NCBI GenBank assembly: GCA_017989485.1
Contig: JAGNPU010000105.1
Span: forward strand, 1 to 6,569
Reading direction: 5' to 3'
DNA length: 6,569 nt
Source of the DNA: Neisseriaceae bacterium
GTDB taxonomy: Bacteria > Pseudomonadota > Gammaproteobacteria > Burkholderiales > Neisseriaceae
Position numbers and translations under genes: made by a program. The notes under the pieces are model-generated. The model ran no database searches and was not told where the DNA came from. It saw only the letters and a program-made list of their open reading frames with translations. This document shows, piece after piece, positions 1 through 5,779 of the stretch (positions are counted from its first letter, which is position 1; the number at the start of each line of letters is the position of its first letter).

Positions 1-633
1 GCCATAACCATCGTATTCACCAAACAGCTCAACGTAGCCGCGTTCGCGGTATTGGTTGAAATGGTGAAAAGCCACAGAAGCCATACGGCCCTTGTGCTGC
101 TCGCGCATGCCGTAGACGTTAAAGTAGCGAAAGCCAACCACCTGCGTGGTCAAGTCGCCATCGCGACTGCGCTGGCGCACCACTTGATCAAACAAAAATT
201 TAGAATAACCATACACGTTGAGCGGGCCTTCGTAGGCGCGATTTTCCACAAACTCGGTGCCCTTACCATAGACGGCCGCGCTGGAAGCGTACAGAAAAGG
301 AATGCCCTCATCCTGACACCAATCCAGCAGGTCTAATGAGTACTGATAGTTATTCGACATCATGTACAGGCCATCGTGGTTCATGGTGTCAGAGCAAGCG
401 CCCTCATGAAACACCGCATCGATGTTGTGAAACGGCAAGGTGTGCTTGCGCACGGCCTTAATAAAATCGTGTTTGTCCATGTAGTGGGCGATGTCGCAGT
501 CCACCAAATTTTTGAATTTTTCAGCATTGCTTAAATTGTCCACGGCCACAATATTGGTGATGCCGCGGCTGTTTAAGCCTTTAATGATGTTGCTGCCCAC
601 AAAGCCGGCCGCACCGGTCACAATAATCGTCAT
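1..633 (-). CDS. hldD: ADP-L-glycero-D-manno-heptose 6-epimerase (3' end outside window)
   Basis: This enzyme converts ADP-D-glycero- to ADP-L-glycero-D-manno-heptose, the last cytoplasmic step in making the heptose donor for the LPS inner core. The visible part is 211 codons, open to the window edge, out of roughly 310-335 in the family, so the C-terminal substrate domain is missing only because the window ends. It is an extended short-chain dehydrogenase with a Rossmann glycine motif GAAGFVGSN at residues 7-15. The HEGACSDT segment lies at 76-83, YASSAAVYG at 115-123, and the catalytic pair Tyr141/Lys145 is in [13 protein letters not shown] and [11 protein letters not shown] follow. The ATG at 633 is preceded by AAAGGAAAG (637-645), a good ribosome binding site. 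It is the last visible gene of the lapA-lapB-pyrF-hldA-hldD run, 45 bases after hldA. The identity is recognised from strong family-specific motifs. Confidence 0.95.
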   Translation of the reverse strand, partial: MTIIVTGAAGFVGSNIIKGLNSRGITNIVAVDNLSNAEKFKNLVDCDIAHYMDKHDFIKAVRKHTLPFHNIDAVFHEGACSDTMNHDGLYMMSNNYQYSLDLLDWCQDEGIPFLYASSAAVYGKGTEFVENRAYEGPLNVYGYSKFLFDQVVRQRSRDGDLTTQVVGFRYFNVYGMREQHKGRMASVAFHHFNQYRERGYVELFGEYDGYG

Positions 634-647
634 AGTCTTTCCTTTAT

Positions 648-667
648 GCTGGGCGCAAACGCCCAGC
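648..667 (-). promoter_or_regulatory. Perfect 8-bp hairpin just upstream of the hldD ribosome binding site
   Basis: On the minus strand GCTGGGCG, a four-base loop TTTG and CGCCCAGC form a perfect GC-rich stem. It fills much of the 45-base gap between hldA and hldD. It ends two bases before the AAAGGAAAG ribosome binding site of hldD. No T-run follows, so it is not a standard intrinsic terminator. By inference it could be an RNA processing or stability element that sets hldD expression relative to hldA, or it could be a chance palindrome. The structure is visible in the sequence but the function is not established. Confidence 0.5.
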
Positions 668-678
668 GGTCATTGCCC

Positions 679-1653
679 TTAGGCATCCAACTTGGCCAAT
701 AGTTCTGCTTGGGTACACACCGCCGTGCCCACTTTGGCCACGACCACGCCGGCCGCCTTATTGGCAATCGTCATGGCGTCTATCAGGTCAAAACCCGCCG
801 CCATGCCCAGCGCCATACTGGCAATCACGGTGTCGCCAGCGCCAGACACGTCAAACACGGCCTGGGCCTGCGTGCCCTGATGGTCAATTTGCTGGTCTCT
901 AAACAAAGACAGCCCTTCTTCACTTCGGGTCAACAGCAGGCCGTCTAACTCAAGGCGGTGGCGCAGCTGCTGCGCTTTTTCTGTCAACAAGGCTTCGCTG
1001 TCCCAAGCCCCCACCACCTCTTTCAGTTCAGAACGGTTAGGGGTAATCAGGCTGGCACCGTGGTATTTCTGGTAATCACACCCCTTAGGGTCGATCAACA
1101 CGGCCTTGCCATGGCGCTTGGCCATTTGTATCATTTTTTGCACGTGAACCAAGCCGCCCTTACCGTAGTCGGACAAAATCACCACGTCGTACTCTGGCAA
1201 CAAGGCCTCGTATTGGCTCATGCATTCCAACAGGGTTTCATGAGCGGGCGCATCTTCAAAATCCAGCCGAATCAGCTGCTGCTGGCGCGCCACCACCCTT
1301 AATTTAATCGTGGTGGCAATGCTGGGGTCCCGCAAGAGCTGCGTGCGCACACCGGCCTCGGCCATGAGCGCAGCCAAACTGTCTGCGGGCTCGTCGTCAC
1401 CGGTCACCGACAGCAGGCAGGCGTGGCCGCCCATGCTGGCAATATTTCGGGCCACGTTGGCGGCCCCGCCGGCACGCTGTTCAATGCGCTCTATCTTGGC
1501 CACCGGCACCGGCGCTTCGGGCGAAATACGGTGGGTGTCGCCGAACCAATAGCGGTCCAGCATGACGTCGCCCACCACCAATACGCGTGCCTTGGCCACG
1601 TTGGCAACAAAGGTTGCCGCGTTTAGGGTCACGTTGGCGTCAACAGTAAGCAT
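679..1653 (-). CDS. hldA: D-glycero-beta-D-manno-heptose 7-phosphate kinase (stand-alone HldA / RfaE domain I)
   Basis: This PfkB/ribokinase-family sugar kinase phosphorylates D-manno-heptose 7-phosphate at C1, giving the 1,7-bisphosphate in the ADP-heptose pathway. The protein is 324 residues. GDVMLDRY lies at 28-35 and the N-terminal substrate motif GGAANVARN at 62-70. DYGKGGL is at 162-168, DPKG at 188-191 and TPNRSE at 204-209. The PfkB signature DVSGAGD is at 268-274, with Asp274 as the expected catalytic base. The protein stops soon after the kinase fold, at about two thirds the length of E. coli HldE (about 477 residues). The cytidylyltransferase-like domain is therefore absent, and a separate hldC is expected elsewhere. 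The ATG at 1653 has an AAGGA site (1660-1664) that runs up to the pyrF stop codon, so translation is probably coupled. The name rfaE or rfaE1 is also used for this gene. Confidence 0.93.
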   Translation of the reverse strand: MLTVDANVTLNAATFVANVAKARVLVVGDVMLDRYWFGDTHRISPEAPVPVAKIERIEQRAGGAANVARNIASMGGHACLLSVTGDDEPADSLAALMAEAGVRTQLLRDPSIATTIKLRVVARQQQLIRLDFEDAPAHETLLECMSQYEALLPEYDVVILSDYGKGGLVHVQKMIQMAKRHGKAVLIDPKGCDYQKYHGASLITPNRSELKEVVGAWDSEALLTEKAQQLRHRLELDGLLLTRSEEGLSLFRDQQIDHQGTQAQAVFDVSGAGDTVIASMALGMAAGFDLIDAMTIANKAAGVVVAKVGTAVCTQAELLAKLDA

Positions 1654-1664
1654 GTGTCATCCTT

Positions 1665-2396
1665 TTAGACGGGTTGAACCAAAGCGTTGACCTGATTCAA
1701 TACCGCAATCGGATCGGCCGCTTGGGTCACGGGACGGCCCATGACCAAATAATCAGAACCGGCCGCCAATGCCATTTCTGGCGTCATCACGCGGCGCTGG
1801 TCGTCGTTAATGTCTAGGCTCATGCGTATGCCTGGCGTCACCAACAGGCAGTCGGCCACGTTTTGCTTGAGCATGCTCGCCTCTTGGGCCGAACACACGA
1901 CGCCATCTAGGCCAGAACTCTTGGCCAACGTGGCCAAGCGCAACACCATTTCGTCAGCCGGCACGCTAATGCCCACTTCGGCCAAATCACTGGCGGCCAT
2001 GCTGGTCAACACCGTGACGCCGATTAACAGTGGCTGATGCGCCTCATTGGCCACGGCTTCGGCAGCAGCCTCCATCATGCGACGGCCACCTAAAGTATGC
2101 ACGTCGACCATCCACACACCCATTTGGGCGGCCACTTTACAAGCCTGCGCCACCGTATTCGGAATGTCGTGGTATTTTAAATCTAAAAATAATTTAAAAC
2201 CCTGCTGAATCAGCTGCTCCGACAGGCTGCGGCCGGTCGCGGTAAACAGTTCTTTGCCAATTTTTAACTGACACAGGTCGGGATTAAGCTGTCGGGCAAA
2301 GGCCAAAGTCGCTGCCGCATTGTCAAAATCCAAGGCCACGATCACGGGCGTACGTTGATTCTGGGTGCTGCTTTCGTTCATCATTAAGGGGTTCAT
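1665..2396 (-). CDS. pyrF: Orotidine 5'-phosphate decarboxylase
   Basis: This enzyme carries out the last step of de novo UMP synthesis, decarboxylating OMP in the cytoplasm as a TIM-barrel dimer. The protein is 243 residues, close to the E. coli length of 245. The catalytic DxKxxD signature is intact as DLKYHD, with Asp72, Lys74 and Asp77. Upstream lie VALDFDN (20-26) and LKIGKELF (44-51), supplying Asp23 and Lys45. VDVHTLGG is at 97-104, VTPGIR follows, and the phosphate-binding MGRP contains Arg221. The start at 2396 lies four bases after the lapB stop. Its ribosome binding site is poor (only a GAG about ten bases upstream), and ATGs at residues 5 and 6 are possible alternatives. Coupling to lapB translation probably drives initiation. 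Placement directly after lapB matches the lapA-lapB-pyrF order of E. coli. Confidence 0.96.
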   Translation of the reverse strand: MNPLMMNESSTQNQRTPVIVALDFDNAAATLAFARQLNPDLCQLKIGKELFTATGRSLSEQLIQQGFKLFLDLKYHDIPNTVAQACKVAAQMGVWMVDVHTLGGRRMMEAAAEAVANEAHQPLLIGVTVLTSMAASDLAEVGISVPADEMVLRLATLAKSSGLDGVVCSAQEASMLKQNVADCLLVTPGIRMSLDINDDQRRVMTPEMALAAGSDYLVMGRPVTQAADPIAVLNQVNALVQPV

Positions 2397-2400
2397 TCGG

Positions 2401-3558
2401 TTAAATCTCTACGCGGTTAGGGCTATAGCTTTCCCACTCATTACAAGCAGGACAATGCCAGAAGAAAACTTGTGATTTAAAGTTACACCGCTTACAGCGG
2501 TACATCGAGGCTTTTTGGGCATATTTACCCACTACGGTCCGCACCAAGTCGGCATCCACCCGCCACAACAGGTCGGTTTGGGGCATATTCACGCCCAGCA
2601 AGCGGTAAACGCCGTTTAGGGTTGGGCGCAGCTGCACCAGCTGGCGTACGGTTTCTGACGCCTGTACCTCACCCTGCAACAACAGGGTTTTTTGGTAAAT
2701 CACGTCAATCAAATCCAGCTGTGGGAAGGTACGCACATAGCCTTCTAGCAAGGCCAGACCATCTGCCGGCTTGCCGAGGGCATCGAAGGCGTCGTACAGG
2801 CGCTCTCCCACCATGCTGAGGTATTCGGCATTTTGCTTTTCAATGGCGCTGTAGGCGTCAATGGCGGCCTGATGGTTTTGTGATTTTTGTTCAATATCGC
2901 CCAAAATCATGTTGGCACGGGCGCATTTTTTATTCGCCTCTAAGGCCTGAGCCACATAGTAGCGGGCCTTAACCAGGTCGGACTGAAACAACGTCATTTG
3001 CGCCAGCTCACAGTAGAACTGGGCAATTTCAAACTGATAGGTTTGCTCATCGTGGCTGAGGGTACGGGCCATGTCGATGGCCTTTTCCCAGTCGCGATCC
3101 TGCTGGTAAATGCTGAGCAAGACTTCACGGCTCAGCTTGCCCATATTGCCGTCGAGCAAACCATTGAAGATTTGCTCGGCGCGATCAACCAGGCCTGCGC
3201 TTTGGAAGTTTTCGCCCAGTTCAAACAACACCTGCTGGCGTCGATCGGCAACAATGTCTGCCGATTCCAACAGGGCCTGATGAAGGCGAATGGCCTTGTC
3301 GTTCTCACCCCGTTTACGGTATAGCTTGCCCAACGTCATTTGCAGCTCAAACGCAGTGGGGTGGGCCTGCACCACTTCGGCCAAGGCTCTGGCGGCCACG
3401 TCGGTTTTGCCATCCACGAGGGCGTCTAAACTTTTATAAAACCCAATCGGCACGGCTTTGGCCTGCTTCAAGACGGCGCGCATGTCGACGCGGGCAGCAA
3501 ACCAGCCCATGCCAAAAAAAATGGGCAGTAAAATAATCCACCAAATTTCAAATTCCAT
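2401..3558 (-). CDS. lapB: Lipopolysaccharide assembly protein B (YciM-type TPR protein with C-terminal zinc ribbon)
   Basis: LapB is an inner-membrane protein with a cytoplasmic TPR body. In E. coli it works with the FtsH protease to degrade LpxC, limiting lipid A synthesis. The protein is 385 residues (E. coli about 389). One N-terminal membrane helix spans about residues 5-22 (WWIILLPIFFGMGW). A long helical TPR array covers about 45-320. The C-terminal rubredoxin-like metal site has CKRC at 355-358 and CPAC at 369-372, with all four cysteines present. The frame is open a further 22 codons upstream to 3624, but that stretch lies inside lapA. The ATG at 3558 gives the family N-terminus and has AAGGAA about ten bases upstream, inside the end of lapA. 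Only four bases separate it from lapA and four from pyrF, so all three are surely cotranscribed. The Neisseria regulator Ght is, as I recall, the same family. Confidence 0.93.
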   Translation of the reverse strand: MEFEIWWIILLPIFFGMGWFAARVDMRAVLKQAKAVPIGFYKSLDALVDGKTDVAARALAEVVQAHPTAFELQMTLGKLYRKRGENDKAIRLHQALLESADIVADRRQQVLFELGENFQSAGLVDRAEQIFNGLLDGNMGKLSREVLLSIYQQDRDWEKAIDMARTLSHDEQTYQFEIAQFYCELAQMTLFQSDLVKARYYVAQALEANKKCARANMILGDIEQKSQNHQAAIDAYSAIEKQNAEYLSMVGERLYDAFDALGKPADGLALLEGYVRTFPQLDLIDVIYQKTLLLQGEVQASETVRQLVQLRPTLNGVYRLLGVNMPQTDLLWRVDADLVRTVVGKYAQKASMYRCKRCNFKSQVFFWHCPACNEWESYSPNRVEI

Positions 3559-3562
3559 ACGT

Positions 3563-3934
3563 TTACTGTTCCTTCTGGGCCGCAGCATCAACGACGACGG
3601 GCGCCGACTTCTGCTTGGCTTCAACCGTTTTTTGATTCATTTTTTGGGCGACCGTCGCGGCAACCGAAGGATCTTCTTCAAAAACTTTGATGTGTTTGTG
3701 GTTCTCTTTACGCAGGCGATTGACCTCGTTGCGCAAGCGCAAAATACGCCCTAGCATCGACAACACGCCTAATACGGCACCGATCACAAAGAATATCAAC
3801 AACAGCACCACCAGCGGCCACTGTACCGTTTGCTGCATGAACCAATTAAAAGCCACAGAATGGGTATTATTAATGGTCAACATCAATAAAAACAACAACA
3901 GGACCAGCTTAATGATCAGATAGAAATATTTCAT
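3563..3934 (-). CDS. lapA: Lipopolysaccharide assembly protein A (YciS/DUF1049 family)
   Basis: This is a small inner-membrane partner of LapB. In E. coli LapA helps recruit LapB and tune LPS assembly. The protein is 123 residues, with a membrane helix at about 4-19, a short loop containing NNTHSVAFNWF (22-32), and a second helix at about 39-61. A charged heptad-like segment from about 63 to 80 (LRLRNEVNRLRKEN) looks like a coiled coil, and a polar Ala/Lys/Gln-rich tail follows. The hairpin-of-two-helices plan matches E. coli LapA (about 102 residues), with a tail about 20 residues longer. I chose the ATG at 3934 because it opens with the typical MKY and has TAAGG (3941-3945) six bases upstream. 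A GTG at 3952 is in frame but has no obvious site. It is the first gene of the minus-strand operon, so the promoter lies in 3935-4195. Confidence 0.88.
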   Translation of the reverse strand: MKYFYLIIKLVLLLFLLMLTINNTHSVAFNWFMQQTVQWPLVVLLLIFFVIGAVLGVLSMLGRILRLRNEVNRLRKENHKHIKVFEEDPSVAATVAQKMNQKTVEAKQKSAPVVVDAAAQKEQ

Positions 3935-4031
3935 AAGACGCCTTAATCTCACGGTTGTGCTGAAAACAGCCTAAAGTTTAAACGATTTGGCTGGTTTTTG
4001 ATACGTTTAGGCCATGTTTAATGCCCAAGCC

Positions 4032-4057
4032 AAGGCCAGACAAGGCTTGTTGGCCTT
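4032..4057. repeat. Nested palindrome upstream of both divergent genes
   Basis: AAGGCCA (4032-4038) pairs with TGGCCTT (4051-4057). Inside it ACAAG (4040-4044) pairs with CTTGT (4046-4050), with a single unpaired G at 4039. As RNA this gives about eleven pairs around a three-base loop. On the plus strand the right arm runs into TTTATTT, which resembles a weak intrinsic terminator. No plus-strand gene lies upstream to be terminated, so an operator or a minus-strand leader structure is equally plausible. An alternative pairing of AAGCC (4027-4031) with GGCTT (4044-4048) would compete with this fold. Confidence 0.5.
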
Positions 4058-4082
4058 TATTTGCGTCCATTTACTGTATCTC

Positions 4083-4114
4083 TTTACAAATAAGAGGTAT
4101 ATTTCTGCTATATT
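4083..4114 (+). promoter_or_regulatory. Possible extended -10 promoter for the YjgR-type gene
   Basis: TGCTATATT at 4106-4114 fits an extended -10 element (TGn followed by TATATT). A -35-like TTTACA lies at 4083-4088, but the 20-base spacing is longer than the usual 17, so any activity would rest mainly on the extended -10. Transcripts would start near 4121 and carry the hairpin at 4140-4161 in their leader. A second TATATT at 4098-4103 lacks a well-spaced -35. This is inferred from motifs only. Confidence 0.4.
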
Positions 4115-4139
4115 AAGAACAAATCAATACTGACGTTCA

Positions 4140-4161
4140 ATGACGGCTTAAAGGCCGTCAT
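4140..4161 (+). promoter_or_regulatory. Leader hairpin enclosing an alternative ribosome binding site and ATG
   Basis: ATGACGGC (4140-4147), a six-base loop TTAAAG and GCCGTCAT (4154-4161) form a perfect 8-bp stem. The loop and first stem base carry AAAGG (4150-4154), five bases before an ATG at 4160 that is in frame with the downstream ATPase, 12 codons before its main start. The hairpin would mask that upstream start. No T-run follows, so it is not a terminator. The structure is visible, but a regulatory role is inference. Confidence 0.5.
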
Positions 4162-4183
4162 GGGCCTATTTACCGAGATAAAT

Positions 4184-4189
4184 AAAGGA
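4184..4189 (+). promoter_or_regulatory. Ribosome binding site that decides the YjgR-type start
   Basis: AAAGGA lies six bases before the ATG at 4196. This start puts the conserved ANRHG segment about 22 residues from the N-terminus, as in the E. coli homologue. That favours it over the in-frame ATG at 4160. Confidence 0.75.
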
Positions 4190-4195
4190 TTGTTA

Positions 4196-5719
4196 ATGAC
4201 CTTGTACCCAATTGCACAAAGCGCCGACAGCACCATTATTGAGCTACGCGCCAAAATGGCCAACCGTCACGGCCTGATTGCGGGCGCCACCGGCACGGGC
4301 AAAACCGTCACCCTCAGAAAAATGGCCGAATCCTTTAGCGAAAATGGGGTGCCTGTGTTTTTGGTCGACGTCAAAGGCGATCTGTCTGGCCTCATCAATC
4401 CGGGTGCCGCCAGCGGCAAAGTACAAGAACGCATAGAAGAATTCCAGCTGGGGCCCGACTATCTTGCCGGCTTCCCCGTGCGCTTTTGGGACGTATTTGG
4501 CACCACGGGGATTCCGGTGCGGGTAACCATGGCCAGCATGGGCCCCATGCTGCTGTCGCGCCTGTTAAACCTCAACGACACCCAAGAAGGCTTGTTAAAC
4601 CTTGTATTTAAGGTTGCCGAAGACCAGAACATGGCCATCGACGATTTAAAAGACCTGCGCGCCCTGCTTCAAAACGTGGCCAGCAAGGCCGCCGAATACC
4701 GTAGCAGCTATGGCAATGTGTCGGCCGCCAGCGTGGGCGCCATTCAACGCAGCCTGCTGACCCTAGAAAATGAAGGCGGTGCCCACCTGTTTGGCAAGCC
4801 CGCCCTAGACTTAAACGACTGGATGCAAACCGACGGCGACAAAGGCGTGATCAACGTTTTGAACGCCGAAAAACTGATGCAGTCGCCCCGCCTGTTCAGT
4901 GCCTTCTTGCTGTGGATGCTGACCGAGCTGTTTAACCAAATGCCCGAAGTGGGCGACTTAGAAAAGCCCAAGTTTGTGATGTTCTTCGACGAGGCCCACC
5001 TATTGTTCGACAATGCCTCTTCAGCACTGGTCGGCAAAGTCGAACAGGTGGTGCGTTTGATTCGCTCTAAGGGCGTGGGCGTGTATTTTTGCACCCAAAA
5101 TCCTCTGGACTTGCCCGACAGCATTTTGGGCCAGCTCGGCAACCGCGTACAACATGCCCTAAGGGCGTTTACCCCACGCGACCAAAAGGCGGTTAAGGCC
5201 GCCGCCGACACCTTCCGCCCTAATCCCAAATTCAAAGTCGCCGACACCATTAGCGAACTGGGTGTGGGCGAGGCCTTGCTGTCTTTTCTTGATGAAAAAG
5301 GCATGCCCACGCCGGTCGAGCGCGCCTTTGTCTATCCCCCAAGAAGCCAGCTGGCCCCCATCAGCACTGCCGACCGCGACGCAACCTACCAGCAAGACAT
5401 TTTGTATCGCCATTACAAAGACGAGATAGATGACGAATCGGCGTTTGAACGGATTGCGCAAGCGCAAGCCGTCATCGACGCCCAGGTCGCCGTCGACGCC
5501 GAAGCCAAGGCCAGCACCAAAACGGCGACGACCAAGCAAGAACCCAATATGTTGGATGCCTTAGTAAAAGGCGCCACCGGCCAGCGCAAGCGCGCCAACG
5601 GCGGCCTAGTCAACGACGTTGCCCACCAAATGGGCAACACCGTTTACAAAAGCATTGCCAAACAAATCTCAGTGGTGCTGAAAAACGTCTTGAGCAGCGT
5701 CCTTGGCGGCAAAAAATAG
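4196..5719 (+). CDS. yjgR: YjgR/DUF853 family HerA-type P-loop ATPase
   Basis: This is a 507-residue cytoplasmic ATPase of the HerA/FtsK-like superfamily (E. coli YjgR is about 500). Its cellular role is not established. The N-terminal ANRHGLIAG leads into the Walker A motif GATGTGKT at 30-37, followed by DVKGDLSG. The Walker B motif MFFDEAH has Asp265 and Glu266. TQNPLDLPD begins at 300, and QLGNRVQHALRAF at 313-325 carries the conserved polar and arginine positions of the family. The region after about residue 420 is Ala/Gln/Lys-rich, probably helical and mostly linker. It ends in an amphipathic stretch closing with LGGKK, typical of the family. The ATG at 4196 has AAAGGA six bases upstream. 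An in-frame ATG at 4160 would add 12 residues. The gene is divergent from lapA and 60 bases upstream of pta, but neither neighbour explains its job. The symbol follows the E. coli homologue. Confidence 0.9.
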   Translation: MTLYPIAQSADSTIIELRAKMANRHGLIAGATGTGKTVTLRKMAESFSENGVPVFLVDVKGDLSGLINPGAASGKVQERIEEFQLGPDYLAGFPVRFWDVFGTTGIPVRVTMASMGPMLLSRLLNLNDTQEGLLNLVFKVAEDQNMAIDDLKDLRALLQNVASKAAEYRSSYGNVSAASVGAIQRSLLTLENEGGAHLFGKPALDLNDWMQTDGDKGVINVLNAEKLMQSPRLFSAFLLWMLTELFNQMPEVGDLEKPKFVMFFDEAHLLFDNASSALVGKVEQVVRLIRSKGVGVYFCTQNPLDLPDSILGQLGNRVQHALRAFTPRDQKAVKAAADTFRPNPKFKVADTISELGVGEALLSFLDEKGMPTPVERAFVYPPRSQLAPISTADRDATYQQDILYRHYKDEIDDESAFERIAQAQAVIDAQVAVDAEAKASTKTATTKQEPNMLDALVKGATGQRKRANGGLVNDVAHQMGNTVYKSIAKQISVVLKNVLSSVLGGKK

Positions 5720-5738
5720 GCATTACCCATTCATGACC

Positions 5739-5762
5739 GTGGTCAGGGCCAGCCTTGACCAC
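5739..5762 (+). repeat. Inverted repeat in the YjgR-pta gap
   Basis: GTGGTCA (5739-5745) and TGACCAC (5756-5762) form a perfect 7-bp inverted repeat around a ten-base loop. A further TGACC at 5734-5738 could pair instead with GGTCA at 5741-5745. It occupies most of the 60-base gap and ends eight bases before the AGGAG of pta. With no T-run it is not a clear terminator, so read-through from the ATPase gene into pta is possible. It could be an operator or an mRNA structure, and no known binding site is recognised. Confidence 0.4.
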
Positions 5763-5779
5763 CAGAACCAGGAGCACAC

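Larger units (their letters stand above)
3935..4195. promoter_or_regulatory. Divergent intergenic region between lapA and the YjgR-type gene
   Basis: These 261 bases separate the start of the minus-strand lapA operon from the plus-strand ATPase gene, so they must hold both promoters. The part at about 4070-4125 is strikingly AT-rich compared with the flanking genes and has promoter-like words on both strands. On the minus strand TTGATT and AATATA occur about 18 bases apart, but this match is weak. The part at 4024-4057 is palindromic and rich in AAGGCC/GGCCTT. I found no tRNA, small ORF with a good ribosome binding site, or recognisable riboswitch here. A recognised regulator binding site cannot be named from the sequence alone. 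Confidence 0.65.

Noticed and set aside
52..336. 94-codon plus-strand open frame in the first 340 bases
   Set aside because: The minus strand encodes hldD here with clear epimerase motifs, so the plus-strand frame is a shadow.
958..1302. 114-codon plus-strand open frame across hldA
   Set aside because: It is antisense to the conserved kinase frame, with no family resemblance. It is a shadow.
3559..3624. 22-codon N-terminal extension of lapB
   Set aside because: It lies inside lapA, is Arg/Ser-rich, and would bury the N-terminal membrane helix that defines LapB. The ATG at 3558 has an AAGGAA site.
3935..3952. GTG start at 3952 for lapA
   Set aside because: It would add six residues before the typical MKY start and lacks a ribosome binding site, whereas ATG 3934 has TAAGG at the right distance.
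4744..5310. 188-codon open frame on the minus strand inside the YjgR-type gene
   Set aside because: It lies wholly antisense to a gene with intact Walker motifs, and its translation is Ser/Arg/Leu-rich with no recognisable domain. It is a by-product of GC-rich codon use in the real frame.
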